From NCBI GenBank assembly GCA_021299185.1, contig JAJTHZ010000025.1:22528-86527 (forward strand): DNA of 64,000 bases, written 5' to 3'. The notes beneath the pieces were generated by a model that had not been told where the DNA came from, did not search any database, and worked only from the letters and a program-made list of their open reading frames with translations. This DNA comes from Lysobacteraceae bacterium. Lineage in GTDB: Bacteria > Pseudomonadota > Gammaproteobacteria > Xanthomonadales > Ahniellaceae. A program made the position numbers and the translations under genes. This document shows positions 24,389 to 35,100 of this stretch, piece by piece; positions within the stretch are counted from its first letter, which is position 1, and each line of letters starts with the position of its first letter.

Positions 24389-25825
24389 TCAAGCCACCGC
24401 CAGCACCTCCGCCGCCGCCTTCTCGCCCGACGACAGCGCGGCCTCCATGCCCGGCTCGTCGAACACCACGTGTTCGCCGGCAAAACGCACGCGGCCGAGC
24501 GGCCGGTCGGTCCACGCCACGGTGGCGTGCACGCGGCCCGGCGCGATCTCCGCGTAGGCGCCGCCGGCCAGCGGATCGCGGCCCCAGGACTTCACCGCCA
24601 GCAGTTCCAGCGCACCGGCCGCCGCCGGCCGCTGGCGCTCGATCTCGGTGCGGATCCATTGCGCGAGCCCGGTGTCGCTGGCGCTGGTCGCATCCAGCGC
24701 CGCGGCCGCCCCGCCGTTGAGCCAGGCGATCAGGCGCTGGACGCGTCCGTCGGGCCCGGGCACGGCGAACAGGCGCTCGACGCTGCCGTCGAACCACATG
24801 GTCGCGGGCAACCCGTCCTGGTCCCAGAACGGCTGCAGCGGGCGGAAATGCGCGGTGGTGATCGGCGTGTAGCGCCGCTCGCGCCAGGCCGCGAGTTGCT
24901 CCGGCGGCGGCGCGGGATCGAAGACGATGCGCGACAGCGGCGCACAGGGCAGGGCGAGCACGGCGAAGCGCGCGCCGAACGTGCGCCCGTCGGTGCAGCG
25001 CAGCGTGACCTGGTCACCGCGTGACGCCACGCCGATCACCTCCGCGCCGAGTTCCGGCGCACGCGACAGCGACGCCGCCATCGCCGCCGGCAGCGCCTGG
25101 CTGCCGGGCACGATGCGCACGGTGCCGCGCGTGCTCTTGCGCCGCAGCGCTTCGCGGCGCAGCACGTCGAGCGCCGACACGCTGCGCAGTCCGGTGTAGT
25201 TCGCGGCCACGTCCATCAGGCGCAGCGCTTCCGCGCTCCAGCCGGCGGCGGCGAGGTGGTCCCACAGGCTGACGTCGAGCGCGGCATGCGCGGCATCGAG
25301 CCAGGCCAGCGCGTCGGGCAGCTTCGCCGCCTCCGCTCCGAGGGCCGCAGCCAGCAGGCCCGCCGGCGGGATGGCGCGCTCGCGCCCGGTCAGCGGGTTG
25401 CGCGCATCGCCCGCCCACTGGTCGGCACGCAGCAGGCCATCGCGCAGCGCCAGCAGGCTGGGCGGCATCGGCGGCGGCGCGCCCGCCGGTGTGGCGGCCG
25501 GTCGCGGCGGTGCTGCCGATGCTTCCACCGCGATGCCGAGCCGTTTGGCGTGCGCGAGCACCCGCGCGTAGCTCGATCCGACCTCGACGCCGCCCAGTTC
25601 GAACCGTTGTCCGCCGCGCTCGACCGTGAGCAGCCGCCCGCCGATGCGCCGCGAAGCCTCCAGCGTGAGCACCGAGAGGCCCGCACCCTCCAGCGCATGC
25701 GCGCAGGCCAGCCCCGCGAGCCCGGCGCCGACCACCAGCACGTCGACCGGTGCCTGGTCGTCGGCCCGCGTGCGGCGGGTCGCGAGGGCCAGCGTGGTGC
25801 CGAGCAGGAAGGTGCGGCGATGCAT
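24389..25825 (-). CDS. Exported flavin-dependent amine oxidase
   Basis: 478 residues. The N-terminus HRRTFLLGTTLALATRR has a twin-Arg-like signal, so export of a folded flavoprotein is plausible. FAD-binding VVGAGLAGLACAHALE at about residue 31, RIGGRLLT, and a C-terminal RVRFAGEHVVFDEPG define the monoamine oxidase/phytoene-desaturase-like fold. GAGGTG is 6 bases before the ATG. Substrate unknown. It lies downstream of the TonB receptor gene but is separated from it by a strong terminator. Confidence 0.85.
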   Translation of the reverse strand: MHRRTFLLGTTLALATRRTRADDQAPVDVLVVGAGLAGLACAHALEGAGLSVLTLEASRRIGGRLLTVERGGQRFELGGVEVGSSYARVLAHAKRLGIAVEASAAPPRPAATPAGAPPPMPPSLLALRDGLLRADQWAGDARNPLTGRERAIPPAGLLAAALGAEAAKLPDALAWLDAAHAALDVSLWDHLAAAGWSAEALRLMDVAANYTGLRSVSALDVLRREALRRKSTRGTVRIVPGSQALPAAMAASLSRAPELGAEVIGVASRGDQVTLRCTDGRTFGARFAVLALPCAPLSRIVFDPAPPPEQLAAWRERRYTPITTAHFRPLQPFWDQDGLPATMWFDGSVERLFAVPGPDGRVQRLIAWLNGGAAAALDATSASDTGLAQWIRTEIERQRPAAAGALELLAVKSWGRDPLAGGAYAEIAPGRVHATVAWTDRPLGRVRFAGEHVVFDEPGMEAALSSGEKAAAEVLAVA

Positions 25826-25864
25826 GGGAATCACCTCGGATGTGGCGGTTTCCGGAAGGCCGAG

Positions 25865-25898
25865 AAAAAAGGGCCGGCAGGATCGCTCCCGCCGGCCC
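25865..25898 (-). terminator. Rho-independent terminator after the TonB receptor gene
   Basis: Stem GGGCCGGC/GCCGGCCC (8 bp) with a 12-base loop, followed on the minus strand by six T. It lies 28 bases past the receptor stop codon and about 40 bases before the amine oxidase start, so the oxidase needs its own promoter. Confidence 0.85.
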
Positions 25899-25925
25899 TG
25901 CGTGCCCCGACCAGGGAGCGCGTGT

Positions 25926-28379
25926 TCAGAAGCGATAGGTCACGTTGAAGCCGTACATGCGCGGGCGCGGTGCCGAGATCGCGAAGTCGCGCACGTTGGT
26001 GGTGGTGCGCGCCGGTGCCGGCGCCGGCAGGACGTTGGGGATCGAGATGAACGCCGCCGGGTTGACGTAGCGCAGGATGTCCTCGGCGGTGTCGTCGTCG
26101 GTGACGTTGTTGACCCACAGCGTCCAGCGCCAGTTCGCGCTCACGTCGACGCCGAAGCGCAGGTTGAGCACGGTGCCGCTGCCGGTTTCGGCGAGGTTGT
26201 CGACCTGGGTGTAGCGGGTCGACTCGTAGTTCACGTCGCCGTTGGCGAACCAGCCCCAGCCGTTGGCGAACTCGCCGCTCCAGGTCAGGCCGATCGCGGC
26301 CTGGTTCTTGGGCACGCGCGGCAGCACGTTGCCGGCCGCGTTGGCGCACGGGTCGGCGAGGTTCGGCACCGGCACGTTGCAGAACAAGTCGGCCTGGTCC
26401 TGGCTGATGAAGTCGCGGATCTCGGCGTCGTTGTACGAGTACGAGAAGTTGGCCAGCAGCGAGGGCGAGATCACCCACTGGCCCTCGACCTCGAGGCCGC
26501 TGATGCGCGATTCGCCGATGTTGGTGGTGAACGAGGTCAGGAACGGCGCGTTGTTGACCAGGAACACCGAGCGCGACTCGGTGAGCTGCTGGTTCTGCCA
26601 GTCGATCCAGAACAGGTTGGCGTTCAGTCGCAGGGTGTCGTCGAGCAGGTCGCTCTTGAAGCCGATCTCGTAGTTCCAGGCCTCTTCCTCGGCGAACGAG
26701 GTCAGGCCCTCGTTGACCAGCAGGGCGCGGCTGTCGTCGCGCAGGTCGGCGCGCTGCACGTCGGTGTTGAAGCCGCCGGGCTTGGTGCCCTTGGATGCGA
26801 GGCCGTAGACCTGCACGTCGTCGGTCCACTGGTAGGACAGGGTGGCGCGCGGCGTGGTGGAGGTGAACTCCTCCTCCAGCAGGAAGCTGCGGGTGAAGGT
26901 GCGCGGCGGCGCCGGCGTCGTCACCACGCGGGTGTCGGTGCCGCCGGCGGTGATCTCGTCCTTGGCGTAGCGCACCTCGAACGAGGCCGTCCACTGGTCG
27001 TCGATCTTCCACTCCACGAAGCCGTACACCGCGCGGTTGACCACGTCGGCGACCGGATCGGTGCCCACCGCGCGCACCGGTGCGCGCACGTTCGCCGGCG
27101 GGATGTTGAAGCCGCTGAGGCTGCCGTTGAAGCCCGGGCCGCGGGTCTCGGAGTAATAGTAGGCGCCGAGGATGCCGTACACCGGAGCGCTGGTGTCGGT
27201 GGTGATGCGCAGGTCCTGCGACCAGTCGTAGGTCTTCGACAGGCCGAAGGTCTCGAACGCACCGCCGAAGCCGCGGATCTCGGAATAATCCTGGTCGATC
27301 GCGCTGTATTCCTCGGTCTCGTTGTAGGCCGAGGTCGAGGTGAGCGTCCAGTTGTTGCCGAAGGTCCAGTCGCCGACCAGGCTGGCGCGCAGGTTGTCGC
27401 GCTTGAGCCCGGCGCCGAAGCCCGCGAGGTCGTAATCCGGCGTGTTGATCGGGAACTCGTCCGGGGTTTCCGGCACGCCGCAGAAATAGCCGCGCGTGCG
27501 CGTGCGGCCGATCGGGAAGCCGGCGCCCGGCACGGTGCCGATGATCTCCGGCAGGAAGCAGTTGTTGAGCGCGCTGCCCTGGCGGCGGATCGCGAAGTGC
27601 TGGTCGCGGTTCTGCTGGTAGCCGAAGCGGCCGAGCAGCTCGAGGTTGTCCAGCGGGCGGAACAGCACCGAGGTCAGCATGCCCACGGTCTTGGTGCCGC
27701 CGATGTTGTCGCGGTCGGCGATCGGGTTGTAGAACAGGCCGTCGGTCTCGTCGTACACCGCGCCGATGTCGAACGACAGCAGGTCGTCGACGATCGGGCC
27801 GGAGTAGAAGCCGGTCAGCTTGCGCTGCCCGTCGCTGCCGCCGCCGAGGGTGAACTTGCCGGTCGGATCGTTGCCGGGGCGGCGGGTGACGAAGTTCACA
27901 GCGCCCGAGAAGGTGCGCCGGCCGAACGCGGCCGACTGCGGGCCGCGGATCACCTCCACCCGCTCGAGGTTCTCCAGGCCATAGCCGGAGATGTCGCCCT
28001 GCACGTACACGCCGTCGATGAAGAACGAGGCGTTCGGTTCGCCCTGGATATTGGACATGCCGCGGATCACCGGCCGGTCGCCGTCGCGGCCGAAGCCGGA
28101 GCGGAACGAGAAGCTGGGCGTGAACGCGGCGATGTCGCGCACGTCGGTGAAGCCCTTCTCCTCGATCGTGTCGGCGGTGATCGCCGAGATCGGCAGCGGG
28201 ACCTTCTGCAGTTCCTCGTCGACGCGGCGCGCGGTGACGGTGATCGTCTCCAGCGACTTCGCGTCGTCGGTCTCGGCGGCCGGGCCGGACTGCGGCGCGG
28301 GGTCGGGCGCGGCGAGCGCGGGGCCGGCGAGCGCGGCGGCGATGGCGATGGCGAGCAGGTGGCGCGTGGGCTGGTTCAT
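25926..28379 (-). CDS. TonB-dependent outer-membrane receptor
   Basis: 817 residues. Signal peptide (cleavage near ALAGPALAA), a TonB-box-like ETITVTARR at about residue 44, a plug domain (VPLPISAITADTIEEKGF, NLERVEVIRGPQSAAFGR) and a 22-strand barrel ending in the canonical aromatic terminus TYRF. It resembles receptors of the sphingomonad/xanthomonad type that import carbohydrates or other non-siderophore compounds rather than ferric siderophores, but the ligand cannot be read from sequence. It lies 34 bases downstream of the DUF1838 gene, so it is likely in its operon. Confidence 0.93.
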   Translation of the reverse strand: MNQPTRHLLAIAIAAALAGPALAAPDPAPQSGPAAETDDAKSLETITVTARRVDEELQKVPLPISAITADTIEEKGFTDVRDIAAFTPSFSFRSGFGRDGDRPVIRGMSNIQGEPNASFFIDGVYVQGDISGYGLENLERVEVIRGPQSAAFGRRTFSGAVNFVTRRPGNDPTGKFTLGGGSDGQRKLTGFYSGPIVDDLLSFDIGAVYDETDGLFYNPIADRDNIGGTKTVGMLTSVLFRPLDNLELLGRFGYQQNRDQHFAIRRQGSALNNCFLPEIIGTVPGAGFPIGRTRTRGYFCGVPETPDEFPINTPDYDLAGFGAGLKRDNLRASLVGDWTFGNNWTLTSTSAYNETEEYSAIDQDYSEIRGFGGAFETFGLSKTYDWSQDLRITTDTSAPVYGILGAYYYSETRGPGFNGSLSGFNIPPANVRAPVRAVGTDPVADVVNRAVYGFVEWKIDDQWTASFEVRYAKDEITAGGTDTRVVTTPAPPRTFTRSFLLEEEFTSTTPRATLSYQWTDDVQVYGLASKGTKPGGFNTDVQRADLRDDSRALLVNEGLTSFAEEEAWNYEIGFKSDLLDDTLRLNANLFWIDWQNQQLTESRSVFLVNNAPFLTSFTTNIGESRISGLEVEGQWVISPSLLANFSYSYNDAEIRDFISQDQADLFCNVPVPNLADPCANAAGNVLPRVPKNQAAIGLTWSGEFANGWGWFANGDVNYESTRYTQVDNLAETGSGTVLNLRFGVDVSANWRWTLWVNNVTDDDTAEDILRYVNPAAFISIPNVLPAPAPARTTTNVRDFAISAPRPRMYGFNVTYRF

Positions 28380-28413
28380 ATCGGGTTCCTGGGGCGTAGG
28401 GTGGATGGCGGGT

Positions 28414-29310
28414 TCAACCGCCCGCCTTGTCGTCGGAGTCGGCCGCGGCCTTCTCCCGTTCCTTCAACTTGCGATAGTAGGTCCAGCTGGTTTCGTTCGG
28501 TTGCGACCAGGCCTCCGGCGCCGTGGCGTACTCAGGGTAGCGTTCCGCGATGCGCGCGCGCATGTCCGCCGGCAGCGCCTCGATGCCGTCGAGCTTGTGG
28601 CCCTGCGCAATGTACAGCAGGTTGCCGGGCGCGGTCCCCATCTTCATCCACGGCAGCCACGGCCCGATGCGCGTCCAGCCGTAGCTGGTCGGCGCGTTCT
28701 TCACCTTCGGGTCGTCGATCGCCGCGCGATCGGTGAAGAACATGAAGTGTTCCGAGCCCATGTACGTCTCGCCGCTGGACTCCTCCGGGAAGTCCTTCGG
28801 CGGCAGCGGGTTGGGGTAGGTCAGCGGCACGTTGAAGGTCATCATCAGGTCGCCGCCGGCGCTCTCCCACGGCAGGATGTTCGGTGAGCCGTCGCGGCGC
28901 TTGGTGCCGAACACGCTGTTCACCGGGTCGTTGGCGACGTGGATCACGTCCACCTTCCGGCCGTTGAACGGGTTGTCCCAGGTGTCGATCAGGGCGCCGG
29001 TCTTGAGGTCGCGGTAGAAGCTCAGTTCGCGCGAGATGAAGCGCCACGAGCCGTCTTCCATCGGCTCCATGCGGCAGATGTTGTAGCCCTCGAAGCCCAT
29101 GATGGCGCTCGGTGCCTTGCCGGGGACCTGGGCGAAGATGGTGCCCTTCCACCAGGTCACCACGTGCTCGGCCGGGTCGAGCGAACAGCGCATCTTGGCC
29201 AGCGCGGTGAGGTTGTCCTCGGCCTTGGTGAGGTCGAGCGCGGCGACGGGCAGGGTGGTGGCCAGGGCGAGGCCGGCGAACGCGAGGCGGAGCAGGGCAG
29301 TCATGGACAC
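28414..29310 (-). CDS. DUF1838 family exported protein
   Basis: 298 residues with a signal peptide (FAGLALATTLPVAALDL). The core (GFEGYNICRMEPMEDGSWR, SRELSFYRDLKTG, TWDNPFNGRKVDVIHVANDPV) is DUF1838. Function unknown, but the family recurs beside TonB receptors in catabolic loci. The start is GTG 29310 with GGAGG 5 bases upstream; ATG 29304 is possible. A GntR-type palindrome lies about 46 bases upstream, divergent from the methyltransferase gene. Confidence 0.85.
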   Translation of the reverse strand: MSMTALLRLAFAGLALATTLPVAALDLTKAEDNLTALAKMRCSLDPAEHVVTWWKGTIFAQVPGKAPSAIMGFEGYNICRMEPMEDGSWRFISRELSFYRDLKTGALIDTWDNPFNGRKVDVIHVANDPVNSVFGTKRRDGSPNILPWESAGGDLMMTFNVPLTYPNPLPPKDFPEESSGETYMGSEHFMFFTDRAAIDDPKVKNAPTSYGWTRIGPWLPWMKMGTAPGNLLYIAQGHKLDGIEALPADMRARIAERYPEYATAPEAWSQPNETSWTYYRKLKEREKAAADSDDKAGG

Positions 29311-29355
29311 AGTTTCCTCCGGGGGCGGGCGTTTGCGGCGCGGGCCCCAAATGAC

Positions 29356-29372
29356 ATATCGTTATAACAATA
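29356..29372. promoter_or_regulatory. Putative GntR-family operator, DUF1838/methyltransferase divergent region
   Basis: A short palindrome centred on GTTATAAC within an AT-rich stretch that stands out in this GC-rich DNA. It matches 14 of 17 bases of the site 16 bases upstream of the GntR gene (60041-60057). It sits between the divergent DUF1838-TonB and methyltransferase units and could control both. Confidence 0.5.
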
Positions 29373-29505
29373 GGTGTTTTGTAGCAGTCGCTATCCGCCA
29401 TTGCATGTTGCGATGCAGCAAACGCCCCGCGCCTGATGTTGCCACGCGCAGCCGACGTTGTTTGCGCAACCATCGACAGTCCCGAGGTTCGAATCGAGGC
29501 CCGCC

Positions 29506-30693
29506 ATGAGCACCCGCGAACTGCCCCCCAGTTGGACCCACGTCGGCCGCCACGGCGTCTTCCCCACCGCCGGGCTGGATGATGCCGCGCGCTTCGACTT
29601 CCTCGCCAACCTCAACGGCTTCCTCAGCGGACAGGTGCTGCCGAAGGTGCGCGACGCCTACGAGCGCAAGGTGAAGCCGGCGTTCGAGCAGGCCGAAGGG
29701 CGCGCGCCCGCCGACCGCCACGAGGTGCGGCGCGCGATGGCCACCGAGCCCACCTGGCAGACCTGGAGCGCGCTGCGCCGCGCCTCGATGGAAATGCGCC
29801 AGCAGGCCGGGCGCTCGCTGGTGTTCCGCCAGCTCGACGAGATCAACGCGCGCGCCGCCGCGCTCAACGCCGACGCACCCACGCTGCGCCTCGACCCGGC
29901 GGTGAAGGTGCCGCGCTACGCATCCGCGGTCGACATCCACTGCATGCCGGGCGGCTACCACACCGAGGTGGTGCCGGACGACACCTCGGCCGGCGCCAAC
30001 TACGACAGCGGCATCTTCGCCACCACCGGCGGCATGCTCGGGCGCTACAACGACGGCGGCGGCCAGGCGGTCGCGCAGTGGCTGCGTCGCGAGCACCCGG
30101 ATTTCCAGCCGCGGCGCATCCTCGACATCGGCTGCACCATCGGCCACAACACCGTGCCGCTGGCGCAGGCCTTTCCCGACGCCGAGGTGGTGGCGATCGA
30201 CGTCGCCGCCCCGATGCTGCGCTATGGCCACGCGCGCGCAAAGTCGCTGGGCGTGGACAACATCGTGTTCCGCCAGGCCGACGGCGAGCGGCTCGACGAC
30301 CCGGACGCGCACTACGACCTGGTCATGACCAGCATGTTCTGGCACGAGACCAGTTCGACCGCGATGCCGCGCATGCTGCGCGAGATATTCCGCCTGCTCG
30401 CCCCGGGTGGACTCACCATCCACCTCGAGCAGCCGCAGTACCAAGGCATGGACCCCTATGAACAGTTCATCCGCGACTGGGACGCCTACAACAACAACGA
30501 GCCGTTCTGGAGCGTGATGCACGACTACGACCTCGCGGCCATGATGGCCGCGGCCGGCTTCGACCGCGCGCGCTACTTCGAGACCAAGGTGCGCGGCGTG
30601 GTCGACCGCAGCATCTTCCCCGAGGCCAGCGGCGAGAAGGAGGACTACGGCCGCGCCGCGCTGTGGACCGCCTTCGGGGCGTGGAAGCCGTGA
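29506..30693 (+). CDS. SAM-dependent class I methyltransferase
   Basis: 395 residues. A helical N-terminal region (~150 residues) precedes the Rossmann domain with motif I ILDIGCTIGHNT, motif II VVAIDVAAPML and a post-motif LLAPGGLTIHLEQ. HETSSTAMPRMLREIFRLL is typical of small-molecule methyltransferases. Substrate unknown. The ATG at 29506 has GAGG about 6 bases upstream. Its stop overlaps the start of the next gene, and it diverges from the DUF1838 gene across the GntR-type site, suggesting a role in the same pathway. Confidence 0.85.
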   Translation: MSTRELPPSWTHVGRHGVFPTAGLDDAARFDFLANLNGFLSGQVLPKVRDAYERKVKPAFEQAEGRAPADRHEVRRAMATEPTWQTWSALRRASMEMRQQAGRSLVFRQLDEINARAAALNADAPTLRLDPAVKVPRYASAVDIHCMPGGYHTEVVPDDTSAGANYDSGIFATTGGMLGRYNDGGGQAVAQWLRREHPDFQPRRILDIGCTIGHNTVPLAQAFPDAEVVAIDVAAPMLRYGHARAKSLGVDNIVFRQADGERLDDPDAHYDLVMTSMFWHETSSTAMPRMLREIFRLLAPGGLTIHLEQPQYQGMDPYEQFIRDWDAYNNNEPFWSVMHDYDLAAMMAAAGFDRARYFETKVRGVVDRSIFPEASGEKEDYGRAALWTAFGAWKP

Positions 30694-31067
30694 GCGCCAA
30701 AGCGCCGCTCGACCCGGTCGCGCTGGCCAACGCCAAGGCCCGCGGCAAACGCCCGTACTTCTTCCGCGACCCCGACGTCGAGCGCGTGCTGTCGATCGCG
30801 ATGGCCATCGCCATGGAGCACGCAGTCACGCGCCAGCGCCTCGACGCGCTGGAGCGCCTGGTCGAAGCCAAGGGCCTGCTGAGCCGCGCCGAACTCGACG
30901 CCTTCGTACCGGGCCCCGAGGCCGAGGCCGAGCGCACCCGCTGGATGAAGGAATACATCGCCCGCGTGCTGCGCATCGTGCAGCAGGAGACCGAAGCCGT
31001 AGAGCGCGCCGCCAGCGGCAGCGACCAGGCGATGGAGCAGGTGATGGATGAGTTGCGGCATTCGTGA
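30690..31067 (+). CDS. Small hypothetical protein coupled to the methyltransferase
   Basis: 125 residues starting with GTG that overlaps the methyltransferase stop (GTGA). Mostly alpha-helical and charged (ERVLSIAMAIAMEHAVTRQR, MKEYIARVLRIVQQET), with a short basic N-terminus (RGKRPYFF). No signal peptide. I do not recognise the family; a regulatory or structural partner of the methyltransferase is possible from the overlap alone. Confidence 0.7.
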   Translation: MSAKAPLDPVALANAKARGKRPYFFRDPDVERVLSIAMAIAMEHAVTRQRLDALERLVEAKGLLSRAELDAFVPGPEAEAERTRWMKEYIARVLRIVQQETEAVERAASGSDQAMEQVMDELRHS

Positions 31068-31139
31068 TGCGTCGCGTGGTGCCGCTGACCATTCGATTTG
31101 CTGTACTGCGTGAGGAATGGTGTGTGATGAGTGTTGAAC

Positions 31140-31370
31140 GAAATCACGCGCCCCGACAGCGCCACGTCGACCGCACCGACCCCGGCGATGGTCGCCGATG
31201 GCTGCAACTCCTCGGCGGCTGCCAGCCCGGCGCTCTCGGGCTCAACGCCTCCCAGACCGCTGAGCTTGGCTATCTTCTGCCGGTACAAGCAAGCGGCGCG
31301 TTTCTGTCTTGACTCATTGCGAACCCGGACCTGCCTCGCATAGCGCTGGAACGCACCAACTCGCTAAAGC
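31140..31370 (+). pseudogene. Decayed fragment of the subtilase-type gene
   Basis: Shows strong nucleotide similarity to the linker region of the protease gene 1.6 kb downstream (about 32766-32990; LGLNASQTAELGYLLPV and ASGAFLS are still readable). It is broken by a stop after FLS and lacks a start, so it is a relic of a tandem duplication. The rest of the 31067-31471 gap holds no gene I can support. Confidence 0.7.
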
Positions 31371-31470
31371 CGAGCGCCACGGGGAGCCGAGTAGACGTGT
31401 GCGCAAGATCGGGGTAGAACCAGGCCGGTGCGCGCGGCCAAGCGGCTGACGGAACCTAGGGATGGAAGCG

Positions 31471-32100
31471 ATGAGCGCCAACAGTACGAGCACGCAGCGT
31501 TTCGCCTGGGGCCGATGGATGCGTACGGCGTATCGATGGGCGATTGCTGCGTTCGCCGCACTGGCCGGCCTTGGGCTGACAGCGCCACCGGCCAGCGCGC
31601 AGGGCTTGCGACCGGTGATTTTCACGCCTGCTTCCCCCGTTGCAGGCGAGGTCATCGAAGCCGCCTTTGACAGCAACATATGCGAGGGCATCGTCGACGG
31701 GCCAAACGAAGCCGACATCATTCGCATGGGGACCAACATCGATGTCATCGTCGACGGCACCGTCGCTGACGACGTTATCCTTTGCTTCTTTACACCGGCC
31801 CGGCAGCGGTTCGTTCTGGGGGCGCTACCGCCTGGCCGCTACATGGTACGAATCGTCATTCGCTCTCTTTATCCGCCGTTTCCTCTGTTCCCGCCAAGTG
31901 CTTCCGGAGCGGTTGTTGTTGCCGCAGCGCTGATTCCTGCGTCCAGTGGATTGACTCGAGGCGTACACGCAATGCTCACGCTCTTCTTTGGACTTTTGGT
32001 CATCGCCGCACGTAAGTCAGCGGTTCTCGTGATCGCAAAGCTCGCACACGATACGTTGGCCGCGGGCCCAAGCCAGGTCCCGGTCGAGCGGCAGTTGTAA
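31471..32100 (+). CDS. Exported protein, paralogue of the protease N-terminal domain
   Basis: About 209 residues, closely similar to the first 200 residues of the following protease. Signal peptide ending ASAQG, a beta-rich region (RPVIFTPASPVAGEVIEAAF, GTNIDVIVDGTVADDVILCF, LGALPPGRYMVRIVIRS), then IPASSGLTRGVHAMLTLFFGLLV, which looks like an IPTL-CTERM-type sorting helix with a short tail. Start at the second ATG, matching the paralogue; ATG 31462 is an alternative. Lower GC than its neighbours. Probably a cell-envelope protein or a shortened duplicate. Confidence 0.6.
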   Translation: MSANSTSTQRFAWGRWMRTAYRWAIAAFAALAGLGLTAPPASAQGLRPVIFTPASPVAGEVIEAAFDSNICEGIVDGPNEADIIRMGTNIDVIVDGTVADDVILCFFTPARQRFVLGALPPGRYMVRIVIRSLYPPFPLFPPSASGAVVVAAALIPASSGLTRGVHAMLTLFFGLLVIAARKSAVLVIAKLAHDTLAAGPSQVPVERQL

Positions 32101-32119
32101 ACCACGGGTGGAGCAAGCC

Positions 32120-35100
32120 ATGAGCACCAACAGCACGGTTGCGCCGCAGTTTGCGTGGAGCCGACGGACGAATTCCATCTGTCGATGGGCAGTTGCCCTG
32201 TTCACCATGGGAGTCGTGCTTGCCCTGGCAGCGGATTCGGCCGTTGCGCAAGGCATGCGACCTGTGATCTTCACGCCTGCTGCTCCGGTCGCCGGCGAGA
32301 TCATCGAGATCGCCTTTGACAAGAACATATGCGAGCTCATCACCGATGCGCCGAACGAAGTCGATCTCATGCGAACGGGGACCAACATTGACGTTATTGT
32401 CGACGGCAACGTCGCAGACGACATTATCCTCTGCAATCTGCCACCAGCACGGTCGAATTTCGTTCTTGGAGCACTGCCACCCGGCCGCTATTCAGTACGC
32501 ATCGTGATTCGGTCCATTTTTCTGCCATTCCCCCTGTTCCCACCGAGTGCTTCCGGGACCGTTGTTGTCTCCGCAGCGCCGATTCCCGCGTCCCGTGGTC
32601 TGAGCTTAGGCATACTCGCAATGCTCACATTTGTCGTCGGGCTCTTCGTCGTTGCCGCAAGGAAGACGGCGGCTCTCACGATTGCAGGGATCGCATCTCT
32701 CACCCTTGCCGCTATTGCCACCCAGGTCTCGGCGCAAGCAGCGGACCCTAGGCCCGTTCATGTGGTGTTGTCCGATGCACCGGCCGCACCCACGCCAGAG
32801 ATGATCGTCGATGGCTGGAACTTTTCGGCGGGCGCGAGCCCGCCGTTGCTCGGGCTCAACGCATCCCAGACCGCAGAGCTTGGCTATCTGCTCCCCGTGC
32901 GGGCAAGCGGCGCATTCCTTTCGTACCTGATTGCGAACCCGAACTTGTCTCGCGCGAGGCTGGAACGCACAATCATCGTGTACTACGTGCCAAGCGCGAA
33001 CGTGCCGGCGGCGATCACGGCCCTTCGAAGTGACCCAAACGTCCTGAGTGCGAGCGAACCCGTTCCTCTGAACTTCGGTCTTCCACCGGTAGCGTCCGCA
33101 ACCCTGCCAGCCTCGACTACGGGCGGAACACAGAGCTGGGTCAGTGCGATGCAGTTTCCCGGTGCTTGGGCACTGGCGGGCGGCTGGGGATTGGTTGGGT
33201 TGCTTGACAGCGGCCTAGCGGTCAGCCACCCAGACCTCATCAGCGTCAACTCAAGCAACATACTTTCCGGCGGGAATTTTCTGCCGGCCTACGCTGTCGA
33301 CAACGGTCGCTACCAAGGACAAGCGTTCCCGTTGGAAACTGGGCTTGTCGACTTCAATGTCGACGAGCGGCAGCCGTTTTCTGTTGTACCCCTTGGCAGT
33401 GCGTGCGATACCAATAGCGATGGCTTCATCGTGGCAGACACAGCAGGCCACGGGACACATACTGCGGGGCTCGTCGCAGCCAACCACACGAACAACGATG
33501 GGACCGTTGGCGCATGCAGGAGCTGCGGGATCGCTTCCGTAAAGATCGGCAGGGATGTTTGCGATGTTCCCACGCGCACCGTAAGCCAAGGAATCAATCC
33601 GATATCTATCCCCCAAGGCATTACCTACCTGATTGACAATGGCGTGCAGGTGATTAATGGCAGCTTCGGTACCCCAGTGGCTCAAGCACCGAACTGCGCA
33701 CTGCCGGCGTTCCAGCTAACTCCAGAATGCGAAGCGTTGCAGTATGCATCGGAAGCCGGTGTAGTCGTTGTTGCCTCATCCGGCAACGAAAAGGCGACGT
33801 TGAGGTGGCCGGCGCGCGACTCCAGGGTGGTCGCAATTGGCGGTCTGAACGAAGACAACGCGACGTTCTGGGTCAATCGGAGCGATCTTGCGGGCGCAGT
33901 CAACAACTGCCCCGTCCTACCAGGCTTGCCGCTGAACTCGGAATGTGGATCGAACTTTTCGCAGTCGGCCACGGAGCCAAAGCAGGGTCTCGTGGCGCAA
34001 GCGCGCAATGTGTTCTCTCTGACTTATCCGGGCGTGAACTGGAACCCAATCCTGGGGTGTGGTGACAGTTTCGGCGGCACTGGATTAGGCGATGGTCGTG
34101 GACTGTGCACAGGGACATCGATGTCGGCGCCGCTGATTGCCGGTCTCGCGGGCATTCTTCGTTCGGTGAATCCGCTCGTGATGCCGGGCGACCCCGAAAC
34201 AGTGGGCGATCCGCTGGGGATCCGCGATGCGCTGATCAGTGGCGGGGTACCGCCGGGCCTGAACGCATGGGACCCGCAGTTCGGCTACGGACGCGTGAAC
34301 GCGGCCGGGTCGGTGGGCGCGATGCTTGGTGTGTCGCGCAATGTCGGCATGAAGAACCGGCTGACGCCCCTGTTCGCGCTTTACAGCACGCCACGGACCG
34401 ATTTTGCCTACACGACCGTGCCGCAAGTCGCAGTCGCCTTGATGACGAAGGGTCTTTCGGGCGGACAGGGGCTGATTGACGGCCGCCCAAACAATGGCGA
34501 CTGGCGCCCTGAAGGTGCAGTCGTCCGCGGATACCCTGCGTTTCCGGGAGTTAATCTGCCAGGGATCCCTCGCGCCGATATCTTTGTGCTCACGACCGAG
34601 CATCGGGTTGACCCAACACATCCGCCGCTGGTGCCGCTGTACTGGCTGGACCGCATTCGGAACTTTCCGGTGGGCTGCACATCTGGCCCGGGCTGCGAGA
34701 CGGCCAATCGCGACTTCCTGTTGATGACCGCATCGTCCGAGGTGACAGCCGCGCTCAATGACGGGTACAGCTACCGCGGCCTGCAGGGGTACGTGTATCA
34801 GCGCTGCACGCCAGAGCCGACCTGTATTCCTCCGGGTGCTGAGCGGCTCTACCGCAAGTGCAACGTGAGTCGAGACGACTGCGCCATCTTCCTTGAGCGG
34901 CAGCGCGTCGGTTTCGAGTCGCAAGGCTACACCGCGACCTATCCCACGGGAACCAACGTGGTCATTGGCTACGCCTACCCGAACGTGCATTCCGACAACG
35001 ACTCGTTGATCGACGGCCAGGAGCTGCTGCTGGGCTCTCGGCTGAATGCCGTGGATTCTGATCAGGATGGGTTCTGCGACGACGCTGAGTACCCGCTGGC

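Noticed and set aside
25626..28736. A 1036-codon frame opposite the TonB receptor
   Set aside because: Composition typical of antisense frames in GC-rich DNA; the receptor on the other strand has complete domains and a terminator.
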